From: Paenisporosarcina macmurdoensis
GTDB taxonomy: Bacteria; Bacillota; Bacilli; Bacillales_A; Planococcaceae
DNA length: 64,000 nucleotides
Reading direction: 5' to 3'
Assembly: GCF_042658845.1 (NCBI RefSeq)
Contig: NZ_JBHSRI010000002.1
Location: 496,001 to 560,000 of the forward strand
Position numbers and translations under genes: made by a program. Shown here piece by piece: positions 42,138 through 49,661 of this stretch. Within the stretch, counting starts at the first letter, position 1. Each line of letters starts with the position of its first letter. Under the pieces are notes generated by a model. It searched no databases and was not told the origin of the DNA. It saw only the letters and a program-made list of their open reading frames with translations.

Positions 42138-43031
42138 ATGTCTCCGTCAGAAGCATTATCTCAATTTAAAAGCTACATCCAACTTGAAAAAAATTATTCA
42201 GAACACACTGTTCGTGAATATGAATCAGATCTACTCTACTTTTTCGAATTTTTACAATCCGAAGGAATAAAAAGTCTACATGACGTTGAATATATACACG
42301 CGAGGCTATATGTCACAAAACTGTACGATGAATCTCTTTCTCGTACCTCAATTTCAAGAAAGATTTCGGCGATTCGCTCTTTCTATAAGTTTGGTAACCG
42401 AGAATTCGGTTTAAAAGAAGATGCCTTTCGCTCGTTATACCATCCTAAAAAAGAGGAACGACTTCCTCATTTTTTTTATGAAGAAGAATTACAACAAATA
42501 TTTCAGGCAACCGAAGGCGACGATCATATGGCACTTCGCAACCGTGCGATACTTGAACTGTTGTATGCTACAGGAATTCGTGTGAGTGAGTTAACGTCAT
42601 TAGAAGAGCGCGATATTGATAAGCGTCTTGGCATATTGCGTGTAATGGGCAAGGGTCGTAAAGAGAGATATGTACCGTTTGGTCAATTTGCTCAAGATGC
42701 AATGGAACACTATATGGACTTGGCACGTCCTAAGTTAATGAAACAATCTAAACACAGCTTCGTATTTACGAATATGCGCGGCCAGCCATTGACGCCACGG
42801 GGTGTAAGATATATACTGAGCGACTTGGTTAAGAAAGCATCATTGCATACAAAAATCTATCCGCATATGTTGCGGCATACATTTGCAACACATTTGCTAA
42901 ATAACGGAGCAGACTTGCGAACAGTGCAAGAATTGCTTGGACACAGTCATTTGTCTTCGACGCAAGTTTATACGCATGTAACGAAAGAACATTTACGAAA
43001 AACTTATATGAATGCACATCCTAGAGCATAA
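42138..43031 (+). CDS. xerC: Tyrosine recombinase XerC (CodV)
   Basis: XerC resolves chromosome dimers at dif with XerD. The 297-residue protein has an N-terminal SAM-like DNA-binding domain and the catalytic residues in GIRVSELTSL (Arg), GKGRKERYVP (Lys), HMLRHTFATHLL (His/Arg), LGHSHLSSTQVYTHV (His and the nucleophile Tyr). ATG 42138 follows TGGAGGTG at the right distance; an 11-residue upstream extension is rejected. It starts the codV-codW-codX-codY operon. Confidence 0.95.
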   Translation: MSPSEALSQFKSYIQLEKNYSEHTVREYESDLLYFFEFLQSEGIKSLHDVEYIHARLYVTKLYDESLSRTSISRKISAIRSFYKFGNREFGLKEDAFRSLYHPKKEERLPHFFYEEELQQIFQATEGDDHMALRNRAILELLYATGIRVSELTSLEERDIDKRLGILRVMGKGRKERYVPFGQFAQDAMEHYMDLARPKLMKQSKHSFVFTNMRGQPLTPRGVRYILSDLVKKASLHTKIYPHMLRHTFATHLLNNGADLRTVQELLGHSHLSSTQVYTHVTKEHLRKTYMNAHPRA

Positions 43032-43063
43032 TAAAGGGATGAGCTAAACGAGAGGTGAACATC

Positions 43064-43612
43064 TTGGGAGAAATCCATGCAACCACGATCTTTGCAATTC
43101 AGCATAAAGGAAAATCTGCGATGGCTGGAGATGGCCAAGTTACGCTAGGCAATCAAGTCGTTATGAAACATACAGCTAAAAAAGTAAGACGTTTATACAA
43201 TGGTCAAGTACTTGCAGGTTTTGCAGGTTCAGTTGCGGACGCTTTTACTTTATTTGAAATGTTTGAAGCGAAGTTGATGGAGTATGACGGGAACTTACAG
43301 AGAGCCGCAGTCGAACTTGCGCAACAATGGCGAGGCGACAAAATGTTACGAAGACTTGAAGCGATGCTGCTTGTGATGAATGAAGAGACACTTTTATTAG
43401 TTTCTGGAACAGGTGAAGTAATTGAACCGGATGATGGCATTTTAGCCATTGGTTCAGGTGGGAATTTTGCTTTAGCAGCCGGACGTGCGTTAAAACAATA
43501 TGCTGGTGAGTCAATGAATGCAAAAGAAATTGCAAAAGCGGCGTTGACTACTGCTGCAGATATTTGTGTATTTACGAATCATCAAATTATTGTGGAGGCG
43601 TTGAACGAATGA
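43064..43612 (+). CDS. hslV: ATP-dependent protease subunit HslV (ClpQ/CodW)
   Basis: HslV is the proteasome-like peptidase of the HslUV complex. The 182 residues include ATTIFAIQHKGKSAMAGDGQ, GNQVVMKHTAKKVRRLYNG, LAGFAGSVADAFTLFE and AIGSGGNFALAAGRAL. The best start is TTG 43064 with AGAGGTG seven bases before it, giving MGEIHATTIF. Most HslV enzymes use the first Thr of TTI as N-terminal nucleophile, and B. subtilis is reported to use a Ser after Met; here Gly follows Met, so activity would need processing to the Thr. The stop overlaps the hslU ATG. Confidence 0.93.
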   Translation: MGEIHATTIFAIQHKGKSAMAGDGQVTLGNQVVMKHTAKKVRRLYNGQVLAGFAGSVADAFTLFEMFEAKLMEYDGNLQRAAVELAQQWRGDKMLRRLEAMLLVMNEETLLLVSGTGEVIEPDDGILAIGSGGNFALAAGRALKQYAGESMNAKEIAKAALTTAADICVFTNHQIIVEALNE

Positions 43613-45003
43613 CGAAACAACAATTAACACCCAAGCAAATTACTGAGCACTTAGATCGATTCATCGTCGGTCAAAAAGAGGCTAAAAAATCTGTAGCAGT
43701 TGCTTTACGTAATCGTTATCGTAGAAGTTTATTGTCTGCAGACATGAAAAATGAAGTGATACCTAAAAATATTCTGATGATTGGTCCTACTGGTGTTGGT
43801 AAAACGGAAATTGCGAGAAGGATTGCTAAGTTAAATAACGCACCGTTTATCAAAGTAGAAGCAACCAAGTTTACAGAAGTTGGGTATGTTGGACGTGACG
43901 TTGAGTCCATGGTTCGTGATTTAACTGAAGCGGCCGTGCGAATTGTCAAAGAAGAAATGACTGAAGGCGTAAAAGATCAAGCGGAACGGTTAGCAAATGA
44001 CGCGATTGTTCGTCTGCTTGTCCCTTCTTTGAAAAAGAAACATAATGCTCCAAATCCATTTGAAATGATATTTGGACAAAAAGAAGAAACAGAAGAACCG
44101 GCAACAGATGATACCGACATTCGTTTGAAAAGATCCCAAATCGCAGAAGACTTGAGAGATGGGAAGCTTGAAGACGAATGGGTAAACGTAGAAGTTACCG
44201 AACAAGCTCCTTCCATGTTTGATGCATTCCAAGGCTCTGGAATGGAAAACATGGGGCAAAATATGCAGGATGCTTTAGCTAACTTAATGCCAAAGAAAAA
44301 GAAAAAGAGACGTTTACAAGTTAAAGATGCTCGTCGTATTTTGACGATTGAAGAAGCTAGTAAACTGATTGATTCTGAGGAAATGGCTCAAAAGTCAGTT
44401 GAACGTGCAGAGCAAACTGGGATTATATTTATTGATGAAATTGATAAAATTGCAAGTAAGGGTGGCAGCGGTTCATCTGCTGATGTTTCTCGTGAAGGTG
44501 TGCAACGTGATATTTTACCAATCGTTGAAGGATCAACAGTGCAAACCAAATATGGTGCTGTGAAAACAGATTATATGTTGTTCATTGCAGCAGGAGCTTT
44601 CCATACAGCAAAACCATCTGATTTGATTCCTGAACTACAAGGCCGTTTTCCAGTTCGTGTAGAACTTGAGAAATTGACTAAGCAGGATTTTGTTCGTATT
44701 TTAAAAGAGCCTGATCACTCATTAATTCGTCAATATAAAGCGTTACTTGATACTGAAGGAGTTACTTTAGACTTTTCAGATGGTGCAATTGAGAGAATTG
44801 CTGAAATTGCAACCGAAGTAAATCAAGAAACAGACAATATCGGGGCACGTCGTTTGCATACGATTTTAGAGAAGTTACTTGAAGAGCTTTCATTCGAAGC
44901 ATCTGAAATTTCACCCGCGCATATCGACATTACGGCGTCATATGTCGACCAAAAACTTGGAAATATCGTAAAAAACAAAGATTTGTCACAATTTATTTTG
45001 TGA
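43609..45003 (+). CDS. hslU: ATP-dependent unfoldase HslU (ClpY/CodX)
   Basis: HslU is the AAA+ ring that unfolds substrates for HslV. The 464 residues carry Walker A GPTGVGKTE at 59-67, the pore loop EVGYVGRDVES, an intermediate domain (about 110-245), Walker B IIFIDEIDKIA, SREGVQRDILPIVEGS and the sensor LQGRFPVRVEL. ATG 43609 overlaps hslV (ATGA) and follows GGAGG. Upstream in-frame codons lie within hslV and are rejected. Confidence 0.96.
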   Translation: MTKQQLTPKQITEHLDRFIVGQKEAKKSVAVALRNRYRRSLLSADMKNEVIPKNILMIGPTGVGKTEIARRIAKLNNAPFIKVEATKFTEVGYVGRDVESMVRDLTEAAVRIVKEEMTEGVKDQAERLANDAIVRLLVPSLKKKHNAPNPFEMIFGQKEETEEPATDDTDIRLKRSQIAEDLRDGKLEDEWVNVEVTEQAPSMFDAFQGSGMENMGQNMQDALANLMPKKKKKRRLQVKDARRILTIEEASKLIDSEEMAQKSVERAEQTGIIFIDEIDKIASKGGSGSSADVSREGVQRDILPIVEGSTVQTKYGAVKTDYMLFIAAGAFHTAKPSDLIPELQGRFPVRVELEKLTKQDFVRILKEPDHSLIRQYKALLDTEGVTLDFSDGAIERIAEIATEVNQETDNIGARRLHTILEKLLEELSFEASEISPAHIDITASYVDQKLGNIVKNKDLSQFIL

Positions 45004-45087
45004 TTTGAATTTTATCTATATCCAAAACAATTAAAAACCTTTAGAATATTGAATAAATAGCAACACCCATATTAGGAGGAAACATTC

Positions 45088-45867
45088 ATGAACTTATTAG
45101 CGAAAACTAGACAAATCAACTCAATGCTTCAAGCATCAGCAGGTAAACAAGTTAACTTTAAAGAAATGGCAACAACACTTAGCGGTGTTATCGAATGTAA
45201 CGTCTTCATTCTTAGCCGTAAAGGTAAATTATTAGGATTTGAAATTAATCAACAAATTGAAAACGAACGTATGATTCAAATGATGGAAAACCGTCAATTC
45301 CCAGAAGAGTACACAAAAAACCTTTTCAACGTAAACGAAACATCTTCAAACTTAGATGTCTACAGTGAACACACAGTGTTCCCAGTAGAAAATCGTGAAT
45401 TGTTTAAAGAAGGTTTGACAACGATTGTTCCAATCATCGGTGGTGGAGAACGTTTAGGAACATTAATCCTTGGTCGTTTGACAAATGAATTCCATGATGA
45501 TGATTTAATTCTTGGTGAATATGGTGGTACAGTTGTTGGGATGGAAATCCTACGTGAAAAATCAGAACAAATTGAAGTTGAAGCACGTACGAAAGCTGTT
45601 GTTCAAATGGCGATCAACTCATTATCATACAGTGAGTTAGAAGCAATTGAACATATCTTCGAAGAGCTTGATGGCAACGAAGGCTTGCTTGTAGCTTCAA
45701 AAATTGCTGACCGCGTTGGAATTACACGTTCAGTAATCGTTAACGCTCTACGTAAATTAGAGAGTGCTGGTGTTATTGAATCTCGTTCTTTAGGAATGAA
45801 GGGAACATACATCAAAGTATTAAACAACAAATTCTTAAACGAATTAGCTCAACTTAAACTTAAATAA
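45088..45867 (+). CDS. codY: Global transcriptional regulator CodY
   Basis: CodY senses branched-chain amino acids and GTP and represses stationary-phase and nutrient genes. The 259-residue protein has the N-terminal GAF ligand domain (about 1-155), a linker helix and a winged helix-turn-helix with ASKIADRVGITRSVIVNALR at 203-222, which is nearly invariant in the family. AGGAGG precedes the ATG. An 84-base gap after hslU may hold a further promoter, but I see no clear one. A terminator follows. Confidence 0.97.
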   Translation: MNLLAKTRQINSMLQASAGKQVNFKEMATTLSGVIECNVFILSRKGKLLGFEINQQIENERMIQMMENRQFPEEYTKNLFNVNETSSNLDVYSEHTVFPVENRELFKEGLTTIVPIIGGGERLGTLILGRLTNEFHDDDLILGEYGGTVVGMEILREKSEQIEVEARTKAVVQMAINSLSYSELEAIEHIFEELDGNEGLLVASKIADRVGITRSVIVNALRKLESAGVIESRSLGMKGTYIKVLNNKFLNELAQLKLK

Positions 45868-45879
45868 GTACAAGCCAGC

Positions 45880-45915
45880 AACCACAAAGACCTAAGTCTT
45901 TGTGGTTGTTTTTTT
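45880..45915 (+). terminator. Rho-independent terminator after codY
   Basis: AACCACAAAGAC (45880-45891) pairs perfectly with GTCTTTGTGGTT (45896-45907) and is followed by G and seven T. It closes the xerC-hslV-hslU-codY operon. Confidence 0.95.
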
Positions 45916-46190
45916 ATTATTTAGGACACGGTGTACGTTGATTTAGCACGAATTCATGACATTTAAGATTATTATGATATATGTTCTTTTATCAAAAAGT
46001 CAGCTTGGTTAATTTTAAGAAACCATATCAATTGCAGGAATTTTATCATTCAATCTGAAGATTTGTCGCTTCTATCCAAGATCTTTGAATGGTTTTGATT
46101 TTGCTGCGCTACTGTTGAACCCTTTAGTGAACAGAAAAAATGAATTCCGAAAGCATATTAACTCAGGTTTCCAGTGATGTATAACAGGTT
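45916..46190. other. Gene-free segment after codY
   Basis: No ORF with a ribosome binding site, no tRNA-like structure and no match to the neighbouring repeats is visible. In B. subtilis the flagellar/chemotaxis operon would begin here. I find no recognisable flgB or flgC remnant in any frame. Confidence 0.6.
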
Positions 46191-46194
46191 GAAA

Positions 46195-46522
46195 TGGAGC
46201 GAAGGACGCACAACGGCAGCAAGATGGGCAAGTGACGAAGTCACAAGCCCATCCTCTTTATTCTCTAGATTATGGTGCAGCAGGTGAAGCGTCCAGTGCG
46301 ACCTGTAACCTATTTTTATCAACTTATAGCCCTGAATTATGTGGTTTTAGTGTTTTTCAGACGTCAATGCCTAATTTTCAGACGTGGAGGATGTTTTTTC
46401 AGACGTCAACGCCATTTTTTCAGACGTCAACCTCGAAAAGTCAGACTGAGAATTTCAGGAAGGATGAAATACGGATGTTATACATCGTCCGTCATTACTT
46501 TTCTATATAGTAAGTGTCCCTA
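46195..46522 (+). repeat. Structured intergenic repeat, copy 1 (5'-truncated, long 21-bp array)
   Basis: The copy begins at GGAGCGAAGGACGCACAACGG, lacks the 5' hairpin and has lost about 18 bases (GATCTGAAAAAAGAAAGG in other copies). It retains the GATGGGC-GTGAC-GTCAC-GCCCATC hairpin (46223-46253). TCAGACGT occurs at 46357, 46378, 46399 and 46420, then TCAGACTG at 46441: an exact 21-bp period. It ends with AGTAAGTGTCCCTA, shared with copy 2. Confidence 0.85.
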
Positions 46523-46553
46523 CTGACTTTAAAAAGTAGATTTGTATATAAAT

Positions 46554-46971
46554 TAAGCAGACAGAGGCCGAAATATCATCTTCGGCCGAATATCTTTGTA
46601 AAGGAACCAACGATTCTCTAGTAAACCAAACGCTCCTAACTTTGAGCTTGCAGGTTGTAAGGAAGCGAAGGACGCACAAGGGCAGCAAGATGATCTGAAA
46701 AAAGAAAGCATGGGCAAGTGACGAAGTCACAAGCCCATCCTCTTTGTTCTCTAGATCAAGGTGCAGCAGGTGAAGCGTCTAGAGCGACCTGTAACCTATT
46801 TTTATCAACTTATAGCCCTGAATTATGTGGTTTTAGTGTTTTTCAGACGTGGAGGATGTTTTTTCAGACGTCAATGCCTATTTTTCAGACGTCAACCTCG
46901 AAAAATCAGACTGAGAATTTCAGGAAGGATGAAAATCGGATGTTATTTTCCCATATAGTAAGTGTCCCTAA
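46554..46971 (+). repeat. Structured intergenic repeat, copy 2 (complete, short 21-bp array)
   Basis: The copy runs from AAGCAGACAGAGGCCG to AGTAAGTGTCCCTA. It has the 5' hairpin GGCCGAA/TTCGGCC (46566-46587), a 100-base conserved block with CCAACGATTCTCTAGTAAAC, and the central hairpin in which ATGGGC (46710-46715) pairs with GCCCAT after one base change at its foot. TCAGACGT recurs at 46843, 46864 and 46885, then TCAGACTG at 46906, again exactly 21 bp apart. Confidence 0.87.
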
Positions 46972-47004
46972 TATAACTCTAAAGAGTAGTCTTGAAAATA
47001 AAAT

Positions 47005-47280
47005 AAGCAGAAAGAGACCGAAATAGCATTTTCGGTCGAACATCTACTTATAGAGACCAACGATTCTCTAGTAAACCAAACGCTCCTAACTATGTGCGTC
47101 CAGGTTGCAAGGGAGCGAAGGACGCACAACGGCAGCAAGATGATCTGAAAAAAGAAAGGATGGGCAAGTGACGAAGTCACAAGCCCATCCTCTTTATTCT
47201 CTAGATCAAGGTGCAACAAATGGTGCGTCCAAAGCGGACTGAAAACCATATTGCATTATTGGATGTATCCAAGGTTTAAT
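47005..47280 (+). repeat. Structured intergenic repeat, copy 3 (alternative tail)
   Basis: The 5' hairpin is GACCGAA/TTCGGTC (47016-47037), one base pair different from copies 2 and 4 on both arms. The central GATGGGC hairpin is intact (47159-47189). Instead of the TCAGACGT array, the tail reads TGAAAACCATATTGCAT and GGATGTATCCAAGGTTTAAT, shared with copy 4. Confidence 0.85.
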
Positions 47281-47322
47281 CCAACTTTAAAGCTAAGTAT
47301 AAAAGTAATCTTGTAAATAAAT

Positions 47323-47602
47323 TAAGCAGACAGAGGCCGAAATATCATCTTCGGCCGAATATCTTCGTAAAGGAACCAACGATTCTCTAGTAAACCAAAC
47401 GCTCCTAACTTTGAGCTTGCAGGTTGTAAGGAAGCGAAGGACGCACAACGGTAGCAAGATGATCTGAAAAAAGAGAGGATGGGCAAGTGACGAAGTCACA
47501 AGCCCATCCTCTTTATTCCCTAGACCAACGTGCAGCAAATGGTGCGTCTGAAGCGGACTGAAAACCTTATTGCATAAGTGGATGTATTCAAGGTTTAATA
47601 TA
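47323..47602 (+). repeat. Structured intergenic repeat, copy 4 (alternative tail)
   Basis: The first 170 bases are almost identical to copy 2 (hairpin GGCCGAA/TTCGGCC at 47335-47356), whereas the tail matches copy 3. The central GATGGGC/GCCCATC hairpin (47478-47508) is intact. It ends about 100 bases upstream of the rpsB promoter; 47603-47702 shows nothing I can name. Confidence 0.85.
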
Positions 47603-47702
47603 AATGTTTCAGTAATAAGCAAAAAACCTAACAAGAAGAATAAATCACTCTCCTATTAACGCTAAAAGTTTACACAATACATTAAAATTTTTAACTAAAC
47701 AC

Positions 47703-47731
47703 TTGCGAGGAAATTCTAGATATGGTATATT
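47703..47731 (+). promoter_or_regulatory. Sigma-A promoter for rpsB-tsf
   Basis: TTGCGA (47703-47708), 17 bases and TATATT (47726-47731) precede rpsB by about 120 bases. The long leader (about 47738-47854) could hold an S2 autoregulatory structure, but I cannot confirm one. Confidence 0.65.
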
Positions 47732-47854
47732 TGCAAACGGTGTTATCACACACGCATTTGGATAGTGACAAGTGGTCCTTAATCATATTGAGGTCTTGAG
47801 CGCTAGTCGAAGAATGCGGAGGGAAAAAAAACCAATATCAGGAGGAAACAAAAA

Positions 47855-48565
47855 ATGTCAGTAATCTCAATGAAACAATTACTTGAAGCAGGTGTACACT
47901 TCGGTCACCAAACACGCCGTTGGAACCCAAAAATGAAAAAATATATTTTTGTGGAACGTAACGGTATCTACATCATCGATCTTCAAAAAACGGTTAAGAA
48001 ATTAGAAGAAGCATACGAATTCATGCGTCAAGTTGGTGCTGATGGTGGTAAAGTTCTTTTCGTAGGTACGAAAAAACAAGCACAAGAAGCAATCAAAGAA
48101 GAAGCAGAACGTTCAGGTATGTACTATGTTAACCAACGTTGGTTGGGTGGAACATTAACTAACTTCGGTACGATTCAAAAACGTGTTAATCGTTTAAAAG
48201 CAATCGAAAAAATGGAAGAAGACGGTACTTTCGAAGTTCTTCCTAAAAAAGAAGTAGTTCAACTTAAAAAACAACACGAACGTCTTGTTAAATTCTTAGG
48301 CGGTATTCGCGATATGAAAGGTGTACCGGATGTAATGTTCGTAGTAGACCCACGTAAAGAGCGTATTGCTGTTGCAGAAGCTATTAAATTGAACATTCCT
48401 CTTGTAGGAATTGTTGATACAAACTGTGACCCAGACGAAATTGACTACATTATTCCTGCAAACGACGATGCTATCCGTGCCGTTAAATTATTAACTGGTA
48501 AAATGGCAGACGCGTTACTTGAGTCAAAACAAGGTGAAGATCAATCAGCTGAAGCTGCTGAGTAA
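47855..48565 (+). CDS. rpsB: 30S ribosomal protein S2
   Basis: The 236 residues are S2 from end to end: MKQLLEAGVHFGHQTRRWNPKM, FVERNGIYIIDLQKTVKKLEEAY, VLFVGTKKQAQEAI, NQRWLGGTLTNFGTI and the GIVDTNCDPDEIDYIIPANDDAIRAVKL motif. AGGAGG is well placed. It is followed by a hairpin and tsf, the standard rpsB-tsf arrangement. Its promoter lies beyond the repeat locus that replaces the flagellar operon. Confidence 0.97.
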   Translation: MSVISMKQLLEAGVHFGHQTRRWNPKMKKYIFVERNGIYIIDLQKTVKKLEEAYEFMRQVGADGGKVLFVGTKKQAQEAIKEEAERSGMYYVNQRWLGGTLTNFGTIQKRVNRLKAIEKMEEDGTFEVLPKKEVVQLKKQHERLVKFLGGIRDMKGVPDVMFVVDPRKERIAVAEAIKLNIPLVGIVDTNCDPDEIDYIIPANDDAIRAVKLLTGKMADALLESKQGEDQSAEAAE

Positions 48566-48580
48566 TCCCACGTATTTTCC

Positions 48581-48618
48581 AGGTGATAAGCGGCTTAAAC
48601 CCCTTATCACCTTTTTTT
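48581..48618 (+). terminator. Terminator or attenuator between rpsB and tsf
   Basis: AGGTGATAAG (48581-48590) pairs with CTTATCACCT (48603-48612), followed by seven T. Partial read-through is likely, since tsf has no obvious promoter of its own. Confidence 0.85.
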
Positions 48619-48661
48619 GAGAAATAACACAAAGTTGATACTTGAATAGGAGGAAACAACA

Positions 48662-49546
48662 ATGGCAGTAACAGCACAAATGGTAAAAGAATTGCGCGCA
48701 AAAACAGGCGCAGGTATGATGGATTGTAAAAAAGCATTAGTAGAAACAGACGGTAATATCGATGCAGCAGTAGACTTTTTACGTGAAAAAGGTCTTTCAA
48801 GCGCAGCTAAAAAAGCTGATCGTATTGCAGCAGAAGGTACAACTTACATCTTAACAGAAGGTAATGAAGCTATTCTTCTTGAAGTAAATGCTGAAACTGA
48901 TTTCGTTGCTAAAAACGAAGGTTTCCAAACTTTAGTAAGAGAATTAGCTGAGCACTTATTAGCTACTAAACCAGAAACAGTTGAAGAAGCTAATGCTTCG
49001 ACTATGTCTAACGGCTTAAATGTTGCAGACCATATTTCAAACGCAATTGCTAAAATCGGTGAAAAAATCACATTACGTCGTTTTGTAATTCGTACAAAAA
49101 CTGACAATGATTCTTTCGGTCCATACTTACACATGGGTGGTCGTATTGGAGTTCTTGTAATGCTTGAAGGTTCAACTGATGCACAAGCAGCTAAAGACGT
49201 TGCTATGCACGTTGCAGCTTTAAACCCACAATTTATTTCTCGTGATGAAGTTTCTGAAGAAGAAGTAGACCGCGAGCGTAAAGTATTAACTGAGCAAGCT
49301 TTAAATGAAGGTAAACCAGAAAACATTGTTGCTAAAATGGTAGAAGGCCGCCTTGGTAAATATTTTGAAGAAGTTTGTTTACTTGACCAATCATTCGTTA
49401 AAAACTCGGATCAAAAAGTTAAAGATTTCGTGAAAACAACGGGTGGTACTATCACTGAATTCGTACGTTATGGTGTTGGTGAAGGAATCGAAAAACGCCA
49501 AGATAACTTTGCTGAAGAAGTAATGAGCCAAGTTAACAAAAAGTAA
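48662..49546 (+). CDS. tsf: Translation elongation factor Ts
   Basis: EF-Ts exchanges GDP for GTP on EF-Tu. The 294-residue product starts MAVTAQMVKELRAKTGAGMM with the DCKKALVETDGNIDAAVDFLREKG motif, then the dimerisation/core domains (LEVNAETDFVAKNEGF, HMGGRIGVLV) and the C-terminal GGTITEFVRYGVGEGIE. AGGAGG precedes the ATG. Confidence 0.97.
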   Translation: MAVTAQMVKELRAKTGAGMMDCKKALVETDGNIDAAVDFLREKGLSSAAKKADRIAAEGTTYILTEGNEAILLEVNAETDFVAKNEGFQTLVRELAEHLLATKPETVEEANASTMSNGLNVADHISNAIAKIGEKITLRRFVIRTKTDNDSFGPYLHMGGRIGVLVMLEGSTDAQAAKDVAMHVAALNPQFISRDEVSEEEVDRERKVLTEQALNEGKPENIVAKMVEGRLGKYFEEVCLLDQSFVKNSDQKVKDFVKTTGGTITEFVRYGVGEGIEKRQDNFAEEVMSQVNKK

Positions 49547-49602
49547 TAAGTAAAATCTCCATCTTAGCTCGAAGCTGAGCTAAATAAATAACTGATTCAC
49601 TC

Positions 49603-49633
49603 TAGGGAGCACGATTCTGTGTTCCCTATTTTT
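49603..49633 (+). terminator. Terminator between tsf and pyrH
   Basis: TAGGGAGCAC (49603-49612) pairs with GTGTTCCCTA (49619-49628; one G-U), followed by T-rich sequence. A second small dyad, AGCTC/GAGCT, lies just upstream near 49566-49581. Confidence 0.78.
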
Positions 49634-49661
49634 CGAGAAAAAAGTGTAATGGAGGCTACTT

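Noticed and set aside
46357..46912. Possible CRISPR array
   Set aside because: The period is only 21 bp with an 8-base conserved core, spacers are not unique and no cas gene is present.
48844..49326. A 160-residue minus-strand ORF inside tsf
   Set aside because: It is antisense to elongation factor Ts with Ser/Ala-rich composition typical of a shadow frame, and has no start signal.
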